Origin: Micromonospora echinofusca
GTDB taxonomy: Bacteria; Actinomycetota; Actinomycetes; Mycobacteriales; Micromonosporaceae
Length of the DNA stretch: 64,000 bases
NCBI RefSeq assembly: GCF_900091445.1
Contig: NZ_LT607733.1
Span: forward strand, 5,917,001-5,981,000
Reading direction: 5' to 3'
Position 1 is the stretch's first letter. The number at the start of each line of letters is the position of its first letter. Below are positions 11,801 through 18,400 of this stretch, piece after piece. The notes under the pieces were generated by a model, which was given only the letters and a program-made list of their open reading frames with translations, was not told the origin of the DNA and did no database searches. The position numbers and the translations under genes are program-made.

Positions 11801-12266
11801 CCGCGGCCCGCCACAGCGGCGCCTGGTCGAGCCGGTACGGCCGGGCGGTGACGGCCAGGGCGGCGGCGAACACGCCGTCCGGACCGTCCCCGTCCGCCGC
11901 CGTCAACTCCTCCACCTCGACGGGCACCTCGGCGGCCACGGTCAGCAGCGGCCTGCCGTCGGCGCCCGCCTGGATCGCCATCCGCATCGCGTCGTGGCGC
12001 TCGACGACCCCGCGCAGCGCCCTCACGAAGCTCGCCGCGTCCGTGCCGTCGGCCATCCAGTCCGCGGCGACCACGTTGAACAGCGGCACGTCACCGGCGA
12101 TCTGGTGCAGGTGCCAGACCGCCTCCTGGGCGTACGAGAGCGGCACCGGATCGTTGCCGCGCCGGCGCGGCAGTGTCGCCGGCGCCGGCATCGGTGCGCC
12201 CACGCCGCCGCCCTTGATGATCTGGGCGAGCAACTGCCGCTGGAGCGGCGAGAGTTCGGCACTCAC
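5892..12266 (-). CDS. Nonribosomal peptide synthetase, two complete modules C-A-PCP-C-A-PCP
   Basis: 2124 residues. The reading frame is open further upstream, but the real start is GTG 12266: it lies within a GTGA overlap with the SbnB-like gene, 7 bp after AGGAGG, and the longer N-terminus is only a shadow of that gene. Domains: C1 with HHIALDA (171-177; final Gly replaced by Ala), A1 with YTSGSTGRPKG (619-629), PCP1 Ser1011, C2 with HHIAWDG (1204-1210), A2 with HTSGSTGEPKG (1655-1665), PCP2 Ser2058. My hand-aligned pocket for A1 is D-A-W-Q-F-A-T-I-D, close to glutamine codes (DAWQFGLID). For A2 it is D-V-E-D-N-G-C-V-T; two acidic residues at pocket positions 239 and 278 suggest a basic side chain such as arginine, ornithine or Dap. 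These substrate calls are inference. It sits between the Dap-synthesis gene and the Ser-activating NRPS in the same operon. Confidence 0.94.
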   Translation of the reverse strand: MSAELSPLQRQLLAQIIKGGGVGAPMPAPATLPRRRGNDPVPLSYAQEAVWHLHQIAGDVPLFNVVAADWMADGTDAASFVRALRGVVERHDAMRMAIQAGADGRPLLTVAAEVPVEVEELTAADGDGPDGVFAAALAVTARPYRLDQAPLWRAAVITTPSGRRLALFAAHHIALDAASLALVIEDMASGGSPPPVGFLDFAVWQRDRIRDGGAKADLDYWRRRLAALPDPLALPTDRPRPAHRDLSGATIHRDVPKAVVDRLHAVGRASGATTYMTMLAAYLVLLHRYTGDSDLIVGASVSGRVRPELQRMIGMLVNVVPIRATVTGRESFQTLLPQVRDRVAEALEHQGVPFAVVVRETSPTHSPSQPPLAQVGFNMPTQENTAYRVRPALPITPQGSLLDFTVHVVPAAQGALRVELEYSTALFDESTATDLLTTYVELVDRLTADPALAVGRVPLTARSAVTGGSETPPALLPELVAAQAARTPDAVAVEDGGTSLTYRELLDQVQSLAARLAERGVGPETPVGVHLPRGAAAVVALLAVWRAGGCYVPLDPEHPRARIETIVADAGVRTLLAAPADAGRLAELGVEVLTVDESARGVPFPQVRLAAGHAAYVMYTSGSTGRPKGVVVTHGGIANRVWWPVNRLGLGASDRVLQKTALTFDAAGWEMFGPLISGGTVVVAPPDAPRDAAVMLRAVAEGAVTVLQVVPSVLRQLLAADGWAGCTSLRLLFSAGEPLTGELCAQVRDRVDVTIVNTYGPTECAIDVTAYRWPQEQSRGPVPIGSPLDGLRAVLLGRDGELVPRGAVGQLYVGGVNVGRGYVGRPDLTAARFVPDPYGPPGSRMYHTGDLARQRSGGEFEFVGRADDQIKINGVRVEPGEVERALETHPPVRAAVVLGRPRPDGGRQLVAFLVTDAAIETGALRAHLRRTLPEAMLPALFVRVDAIPTTSSGKIDAVALLNGVPDGLPPGERALPTDELEQVVAQEWATVLATADTVGRHDDFFALGGHSLQLGELAARLRTRTGGAVSLAQLYQATTVADQADLLRRDAAVAGNGTDAADRPAAPEIEVLPRNGLLPLSAGQQRMWMAEQLSPGSPEQMVPVVVPLPAQMTLTEVSAALARVVERHEILRTRYEMVDEQLTQVVDPPAPVEIQLVEATGADAVTRQIRELTQRSFDLATDPVLRARLVRSGPDRQSLVLLVHHIAWDGVSTQILAAELSSPGPAAAPAVQYADYAAWQSSWLAGPQAASGLEHWQRLLRGARATELPTDLPRPAHWQGRGALYVFRVPPPVAAPFVQVGQQLGATPFMTFLAAFNCLLAELTGTREIVVGAPVAGRTNPAVEKLIGYFANILVLRTEVDPGDDFRAVLRRTRESSLAAYAHQDIPFDRVLDSLRIARDRSRNPLFQIMFEVGQERPSYLPDLPEQLDLLPLPWPTAIYDLTVTLSEEPDGGYLGLVEYSTDLFRPASIERLIRRYRHLLQQVATDPDASVGGLAARTLPELLGRQAAARPDAVAVEQGGDRLTYGELARRVSVAAARLRAAGVGPESTVAVCLPRGLDLIVTALAVMAAGGVHAPLDVTGPGARLASIVASMDPAVVVVTPDAVGSVPSGGPAVLVPEDLRTSAPTDDGGVRRPGAGDRPDTALAGQLAYLIHTSGSTGEPKGVQVEHGAFLAHCEDVALRYGLAATDRILTTSPPFVDVAMEHLGMTLVSGATLVLAAAGGWSPADLPDLVAATRVTFLDLPPMAWRDMLDRVVKADSRLDTLRAVNIGTDVVYAEDVHRWHELGIDARFIACYGPTEAVVTSTLYEVTEARAAGLPHGAVVPIGTEVGRTVGYVLDEQLRQVRPGARGELFLGGGLARGYHGRPSLTAERFLPDPFSTVPGARMYRTGDVVSRNAEGVLDFHGRADRQVKINGFRVEPAEVEACLLTHPGIRAASVTAATRGGAAQLVGYVVAADPTPPDARDLGAYLRARLPEAMVPRHWVFLAELPKSGAGKVDLRALPPIAAEAGDDEGERTGEASAEATVEDLIAEIWCAVLGLPAVEHDADFFAIGGNSLLATRVRTRIQDLFAVTIPLGDLFGATTVGQQVELVTRLVVDEVDALPEDEVAALLLDQDEPGERR

Positions 12267-13270
12267 GACAGGTCCTCCTTCGCCGGGACGAAGTTCTCGA
12301 TCCGCGCGCCGAGACCCGTGTCCCGGGCGATCCTGACGGCCAGCCCGGCCACCGCCAGGTCGAGCACACCCAGCCCGAAGGGAGAGACGACGGTGACCCG
12401 GTGCGGATCCCGCGGGGGAGTCCCCGGCCGGGCCGCGAGTTGACCGATGGTGGCGGCGATGAAGTCGTGGTGACCGACCTGTCGTGCGGCGACGTCGACC
12501 GAGGTCGCGGCGCGCAGGACGTGGTCGACGTCGTCGACCACGTTGACCGCCTCGAGGACGGCGTCGGGCAGCACGTCCCGCAGCGAGATGTGCAGCACCA
12601 GCGTGCCCGGCCGCAGCTGCCGGGTGTCCAGGTACGGCGTCAGCGCGTTGGTCGCGACACTCACCAGGGTGTTGCGGCCCAACGCCCGCCCCTGGTCCGG
12701 CTCGACGTGCACCGTGAGGGAGGGCAGCACCTCCGCGCACCGGGCCTGGAACGCGGTGGCCCGCTCCGTGTCGACGTCGTGCACCGTGACGTCGGCGAGG
12801 CCGGGGACGACCTGACTGAGGAACCGCAGCACGGCGAAGTTGATGACCCCGCAGCCCAGCAGGGTCACCCCGGCCTGGTCGCTCTCGGCGGGCAGGAGCC
12901 GGGCCGCCAGGGTGGCGCTGGCGGCCGTACGCCAGGCGGAGACCCGGGCCCCCTCGAGCAGCACCTCGGGCTGCCCGGTGCGCATCGAGTTGAGGATGAT
13001 GGCGGACGACGCCCGCGGCACCCCCTGCGTGATGTTGGCCGGGAACGACGAGATCCACTTGACCCCGGCCGTCGGTTCCGGGCCACCCAGGTAGGCCGGC
13101 AGCGCGATGATCCGGTTCCGGTCGTTCTCGGGGAACCGGAGGAACACCGAGTGCGGCAGCGCCGACCGCCCCGCCTCGTGCGCGAGATACGCCTGCTCCA
13201 CGGCGTGCAGCACCTCGGCCTCCCGGCCGTGCAGGGCCGCGCGCACGTCGGTGCTGGTGAGGATCAACAT
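12263..13270 (-). CDS. SbnB-like 2,3-diaminopropionate biosynthesis dehydrogenase (ornithine cyclodeaminase fold)
   Basis: 335 residues. ATG 13270 overlaps the stop of the LanB-like gene by 7 bp, and the end overlaps the next NRPS by 4 bp. The sequence has the ornithine cyclodeaminase/mu-crystallin architecture: GVKWISSFP around Lys71, RTAA at 114-117, and a Rossmann nucleotide site GCGVINF at 139-145. The N-terminus (LPHSVFLRFP, then RNRIIALPAYLGG) matches the SbnB/VioK subgroup rather than true ornithine cyclodeaminases. SbnB oxidatively cleaves N-(1-amino-1-carboxy-2-ethyl)glutamate, made by SbnA from O-phosphoserine and glutamate, to give L-2,3-diaminopropionate. No SbnA-like PLP enzyme is present in this window, so it should be left of base 1 or elsewhere. 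The location predicts Dap, or something derived from it, as a building block for the flanking NRPSs. Confidence 0.85.
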   Translation of the reverse strand: MLILTSTDVRAALHGREAEVLHAVEQAYLAHEAGRSALPHSVFLRFPENDRNRIIALPAYLGGPEPTAGVKWISSFPANITQGVPRASSAIILNSMRTGQPEVLLEGARVSAWRTAASATLAARLLPAESDQAGVTLLGCGVINFAVLRFLSQVVPGLADVTVHDVDTERATAFQARCAEVLPSLTVHVEPDQGRALGRNTLVSVATNALTPYLDTRQLRPGTLVLHISLRDVLPDAVLEAVNVVDDVDHVLRAATSVDVAARQVGHHDFIAATIGQLAARPGTPPRDPHRVTVVSPFGLGVLDLAVAGLAVRIARDTGLGARIENFVPAKEDLS

Positions 13271-15423
13271 GGGTTCTCCGTTCGCCCTGCGTCGGCCAGG
13301 CCGGGCAGCACCCGCGCCCTACGGTCCACCGCGACCATGCGGAACTCGCTGGTGTAACGCCGTCCTGCCGCGTCCCGCAGCCACAGCTGGTCGGGGCCGG
13401 GCAGCATCTCCTGGAGCACGACCGGTCCCCGGTCGGCCCGCCGCCAGCTGCGAGCCAGGTTCGTCACCAGCAGCGGCGCGTCACGATCGACGTAGAACGG
13501 CTTCGGTTCACCCGGCAGTTGTGCGAACAGGTGCCGTGGCAGGCCCCGCTCGGTGAGGAAGGCGCTGAGCACCTCGGGCCGGTAGCCACGGGCGCCGAGC
13601 ACCTTCGGCGGTAGGTCGTCGGCCGCGAACGCCCAGGTCGCCCGCCGGATGACCAGGTCGTCCAGGGTGATCCGCGGGCCGGGCCCGGGAATCCGGAACC
13701 GGTTGACCGTGATGGCCGAGAGGAACTCGCCGAAGAATTCGGCGACCGGCAGCTCCCACCGCCCGTCCCGGGGGCCGGCGGTGAGCCCCTCGTCGCGGTC
13801 CCGGACGACGAGTCCCGCCGCCGGCAGGACCGACACGCCGTCCGGGGCGCCCATGTCCGTGCTGTGCGCCCAGTACAGGTACCGGTCGGGCACGTGCACG
13901 GTCAGCGGCGGATACCGACGCGAGTCGATCTGCGGCCCGTACGGATAACTCGGCACGATCCGGCCACCGGCCATGTCCCGGGCCGTCAGCTCCACCAGTT
14001 GCCCGGGCTCGTCCGCGAGGGTGTGGAAGAACCGCGACTCCAGGGTGTTCATGGCGGTGTGCAGCTCACCGAGGACCCAGAGCGGCCGCCCCCCGCCCGT
14101 GGCGAGCATGAGGTCGGGACTGTGCTGCCGGGCCGCCGCCCAGCCGGGCTCGCACGGGGGGAACAGCCGGTCGACCAGCGCCTCGATGTCCTCGCTGGCC
14201 AGTTGGACCGGGTCGGTGCCGGTCGCGTCGCGCAGGATCTCCGACCACCGCAGCCGGAAGTCCTCGGCGATCTCGTCGATGAGCGTCCCGGGGGCGCCGG
14301 CCAGCACGTCCGCCGCGGCGATGTGCAGGTCGGAGAGGAGGACCGTCTCCCGCCGGTTGCGCAACTCCGCGTAGGCCTCGCACAGCCGTTCGTCCACGGC
14401 CGCCCGCACCTCACCGGTCAGCCACCGGGCCGACTGCAGGAGCAGCCCCAGCGGCTCAGCCACCTGATCGACGAGGCCGGCGGGCACCACCGCGTCGAGG
14501 TCCCGCCGGCAGTCGACGTACGCGAGGGTGCGTCCGGCCGCCGCCTCGTCCTTGGTCCGCTGGGCGGCCTGGCCGGCGAGTTCGGCGAACCGCTGTTCCA
14601 CCGCGGTCAGCACCGGGGCCAGTTGCGCCGGCTGCCGGACGAACCGCTCGGCCGCCGCGAGCTGGTCGATGAGGCCCGTCAGGTCCGCCACCGCCTGGTC
14701 GCGTGCCTCGGTCTCCGGCAGCTTCACCAGGTGGGCCAGCAGTTCCTGCTCCGGATGCGCGCCCGGTGGCAACACGAACTCGGCGACGACGATCCGGTCG
14801 GCGACCAGTCGGGCCAGGGCCAGCCGCTCGTCGGCGCTGAGCTCGGCCTCGGTGAAGCCGGCCTTGGCGAGGCGGTCCAGCAGGGCGAGCTGCGTCGGCT
14901 CCAGCGTCAGCGGCGCCTGGAACGGCCGGTGCGCCCGTCCCTCGTGGACGCTGACGCTGGGCACCCGTCGCACCGGGAGATGCGGCCGGATGGCGGGGTC
15001 CTCGGCCCACCGCTGCGCCAGGGCGCGCACCGCCCACAGTTCGAACGAGGCGCTGGTGCTGCGTACCCCCGCCGTTCCGGTCACCCTGAGCGAGTCGCCG
15101 GCCGCGCCACTGAAGGTGGCCCAGCCGACCGGGCCGAAGAAGCCGATGCTGTCGTTCTTCGCGCAGTACCGCTGGGCGTACCTGGTCAGCACCCCCGCGC
15201 GGTACGAGGTGAGCGCGGAACCGGGCCGCCGGGCCCATTCGGCCGCTGCCGGATTCTGCCAGGTGAGCGCGGCGAGGAAGTCCGGCTCGGCCAGCAGCTC
15301 ACGGACGGCGGCAAGCCCGTCCTCGGCGAAACCGGCGAGCCAGTCGAACGGCATGCCGGCAGCGCGTACCGGGGCCACCGGCCACAGCGCCCAGTCACTG
15401 GTGAGCACGACGGGTTCGTTCAC
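13264..15423 (-). CDS. LanB-like protein (lantibiotic dehydratase N-terminal domain) inside the NRPS/PKS operon
   Basis: 719 residues from GTG 15423, in a 4-bp GTGA overlap with the PKS stop; a longer upstream reading is only shadow of the PKS gene. The N-terminal third shows the lantibiotic-dehydratase signature, with RYAQRYCAKNDSIGFFGPVGW around residues 81-101. Full-length LanB enzymes such as NisB are about 990 residues, with an N-terminal glutamylation domain using glutamyl-tRNA and a C-terminal elimination domain. This protein is long enough only for the first, and I see no second domain encoded nearby. Stand-alone proteins of this type include split dehydratases and PEARL enzymes, which add amino acids from aminoacyl-tRNA. 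No candidate ribosomal precursor peptide is seen, so a carrier-bound or released NRPS peptide is a possible substrate (inference). A tRNA-dependent glutamylase, dehydratase or ligase role are the alternatives. Confidence 0.75.
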   Translation of the reverse strand: MNEPVVLTSDWALWPVAPVRAAGMPFDWLAGFAEDGLAAVRELLAEPDFLAALTWQNPAAAEWARRPGSALTSYRAGVLTRYAQRYCAKNDSIGFFGPVGWATFSGAAGDSLRVTGTAGVRSTSASFELWAVRALAQRWAEDPAIRPHLPVRRVPSVSVHEGRAHRPFQAPLTLEPTQLALLDRLAKAGFTEAELSADERLALARLVADRIVVAEFVLPPGAHPEQELLAHLVKLPETEARDQAVADLTGLIDQLAAAERFVRQPAQLAPVLTAVEQRFAELAGQAAQRTKDEAAAGRTLAYVDCRRDLDAVVPAGLVDQVAEPLGLLLQSARWLTGEVRAAVDERLCEAYAELRNRRETVLLSDLHIAAADVLAGAPGTLIDEIAEDFRLRWSEILRDATGTDPVQLASEDIEALVDRLFPPCEPGWAAARQHSPDLMLATGGGRPLWVLGELHTAMNTLESRFFHTLADEPGQLVELTARDMAGGRIVPSYPYGPQIDSRRYPPLTVHVPDRYLYWAHSTDMGAPDGVSVLPAAGLVVRDRDEGLTAGPRDGRWELPVAEFFGEFLSAITVNRFRIPGPGPRITLDDLVIRRATWAFAADDLPPKVLGARGYRPEVLSAFLTERGLPRHLFAQLPGEPKPFYVDRDAPLLVTNLARSWRRADRGPVVLQEMLPGPDQLWLRDAAGRRYTSEFRMVAVDRRARVLPGLADAGRTENPC

Positions 15424-18400
15424 CGAAGTCCCTGCTCCCGCAGCAACGTGGCCAGTGCCGCGATCGTCGGGTAGTCGAAGATCGCCCCGATCGAGAGTTC
15501 CACCTGGAACGTCTCCCGGATGGCGGAGATCAGCGCGATGGCGGTGAGCGAGTTGCCGCCGACCGAGAAGAAGTCGACGTCCATGCCGATGTCCGGGTCG
15601 CCGATCGCCTCGACCCACAGCGCCTTCATCCGGGACTCCAGGCTGTTCGCGTCGCCCGGCGCGGCGGTGGCCGCCACCGGCCCGGCCGACGCCATCCCCG
15701 CGACCGCCCCGGCCAGGGCGTCGACGACCGCGGTGGGAACTGCCGCTGCCGGGAGCTGACCGACGGCCGGACCGGTCGGACCCGGCCGTTCGGGAACTTC
15801 GCGGCTGCGCAGCGGCTGGGCTCCGCTCTCCACGAGAACCTGCCCGGGATGCCGGGCGCCGAGGATGGCCAGGGTCAACGCGACCCCCAGCCGGGGTGGG
15901 ATCCCGTCGGCCGCCTCGCTCGACCCGCCGTCAGAGGGGACGGTCACCTTCGTGCCGGGTTGGATCTGGCGCAGGGTGTACCCGGTCGCCACGCAGAGCG
16001 GCTGCCCGTCGAGCCCGAGCAACTCGAGATCCGCCCGGATCACACCCGGCCCGCTGGCCTGCCGCCGCACATGTACGAACACCTCTGCCGGCAACCGGCC
16101 GTAGAAGGCGATCGACTCGCAGCAGAACGGCAGGTGGAAGCCGTCGTCGGGCCGCCGGAACGCGGTCGACGCCGAGTCCAGCACGGTGGGGTGCGCCGGG
16201 TACACCTTCAGGTCGTCGGCGAACTCCTCGGGCAGTCGCAGCTGTACCAGCAGCTCGGAGGTGTCCTCCCCGGTCCGGGTCCAGGTGGCGACGGTGTTGT
16301 CCCACCTGCGGCCGAGGTGGAACAGCCGCGGCCCGTCGGCCTCCGACTCCATCAGCTGGTGGTTGAAGGACGAACGCAGCTCCTCGATCGGCCGGGGCCC
16401 GCCCGGCTCACCGGCCGCGACGACCCGGGCGCTGGCATGCCGTACCGCCGGGGCGCCCGGGTCGCTGCCCGAACGCGACCACGACTCCAGGGTGCCGTCG
16501 GTGTGCAGCCGGATCTCCACCCGTCGCTCGTCCTCGGTGGCGAGGACCTGGTGGTAGACCACGTCGGTGAGCCGCACCGGCAGGTCCCGCCCGGTCAGCT
16601 CGCAGTAGCCGCGCAGCATGAGGTCGAGCTGCCCGGTCCCGGGCAGGATCGCCTCGCCCTCCAGCCGGTGCTCGTCCATGATGGGGCTGAGCGCCGGGCC
16701 GATGGTGGTCGACCAGGTCCGCACCCCGTACTCGGCGGCCATCCCGACCTCCGCCCAGGACGGCCAGTTGATGGAGACCGCGGGCACCCCCGCCCGGCGC
16801 AGCGTCACGGCGTACGCGTCCTGGAAGGCGTTCGCGGCGGCGTAGTCCGCGCTGCCGACCAGCCCGTCATGGGCGGCCCGGCTGGAGAAGCAGGCGAAGA
16901 AGTCGAGTGGCGGGCCGGACCGCAACGCCTCGTCGAGCACCACCGTCCCCCGGACCTTGGGGTCGAGCACCGCCGCGACGTCGTCGAGTTCGCGCAGCCG
17001 CACCAGGCCGTCGCCAGGCAGCCCGGCCAGATGGAAGACCCCGTTGACCGGCCCGAACCTGGACACCGTGACGTCGAGGGCCCGGCGCAGTCCCCGGCGG
17101 TCGGCGACGTCGCCGGTCAGGACGCGGACCTGTGCGCCCAGCCCGGTGATCTCCGCGAGCTGGGCGCGCAGGCGCTCGGAGCGTTCGTCCGTCGCGTCGT
17201 CGTTCAGGCCGGTGCGGCTCAGCAGGATCAGCCGTGGTTGCAGCCCGGTGCCGGCGAGACCGCGCGCCAGCGCCATGCCGAGTCCGCCGGTGCCACCCGT
17301 GATCAGGTAGACCCCCTGCCGCCGCAGCGGCGACGGCGACTCCCACGGCGCCGCGTCGAATGCCACCTGGGTCGGCACCCAACGCCGCGTACCGCGCAGC
17401 GCGACGACCTCGTGCCGCCGCCACTGTCCCAGCTCGCACGCGAGCTCGTGGTCGGCGGGCAGGGCCACGTCCACCACCCGGCAGCCCAGCTCGGGCGCCT
17501 CCTTCGCCAGCGAACGGGCGAAACCGACGAGCATCGCGGCGGTCGGGTCGATCGGCTCGGCGCCCGTGACGTCGACCGCTCCCCGGGTGAGCACCAGCAG
17601 CCCCGCCGTGCCGCCCGCCGGCAGGGCGGCGACCGTCTGGGCGGTGACGAAGAGGCTGGTGAAGCCGGCCTCCACGGCCCGGTTCACGCCCGCGCTGGTC
17701 AACGCCGGGTCGGACCCGGCGGTGAAGGCGTGCACCACGAGCGTGACCGGTGTCCCCCGGCCGGCCAGCGCGGCCAGCACCCGGTCCAGGTCGACCCGGG
17801 AGCCGGGGCGGATCCGGAATTCCGCGCCCACCTCGGCGTACGCGTCCGCCGGCCGGGCGACCGTCACGGCGGCGCCGGCCTGCTGCACCGCCAGTACGAC
17901 GGGAAGGCTGTCCGCCTCGGACGCCGGCGCCAGGAGCAGGCACAGCCCCGACACGGTGCTCTTCGGCAGCGCCTGCGTCTCGGTCCACACCACGGTGGAC
18001 AGTGGTGTCCCGGCCTCGGTCGGCTCACCGCTGACCGGGAGGGCCGCCTCGACCGCCGGGACAGCCGCCACCGCCGGCGGCGTCGTCTGCGCCGGTGCGT
18101 CCACCCAGTGCCGGCGCCGCTGGTAGGGGTAGCCCGGCAGCGGCACCCGTCGTACCGGGCCGCCGTCGTCCGGCTCGGGCCACTCGACGTCGTGTCCGTC
18201 GACCCAGAGTCGCGCCACCACCGCCAGCAGCCCGGCGAGGTCCGTGTCGGTCCGCGGCAGGGCCGGCGTGAACGAGGAGCCCGGTCCCCCGGTTCCCCTG
18301 CCGAGATCGCTGAGCACCCGGCCCGGCCCGACCTCGAGCACGCGACGTGGTCCGTCGCCGAGCACGGCGGCCACCGCCCGGTCGTACCGGACGACGCCGG

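Noticed and set aside
6471..12443. A 1990-codon open frame on the plus strand, and similar long plus-strand frames at 211-2445, 3913-5919 and 21113-25423
   Set aside because: They lie opposite NRPS genes with clear domains. Their translations are Arg/Gly/His/Pro-rich without any family motif, as expected for antisense frames in high-GC DNA.
12267..13058. Upstream extension of the 5892-12266 NRPS to a start at 13058
   Set aside because: The extra 264 residues are only the shadow of the SbnB-like gene. The GTG at 12266 has a good ribosome site and a 4-bp overlap.
12263..13270. Ornithine cyclodeaminase producing proline
   Set aside because: The N-terminal motifs match the SbnB/VioK subgroup and the NRPS context favours Dap synthesis.
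13264..15423. Classical lanthipeptide gene cluster
   Set aside because: No precursor peptide, LanC cyclase, elimination domain or transporter is seen near the LanB-like gene.
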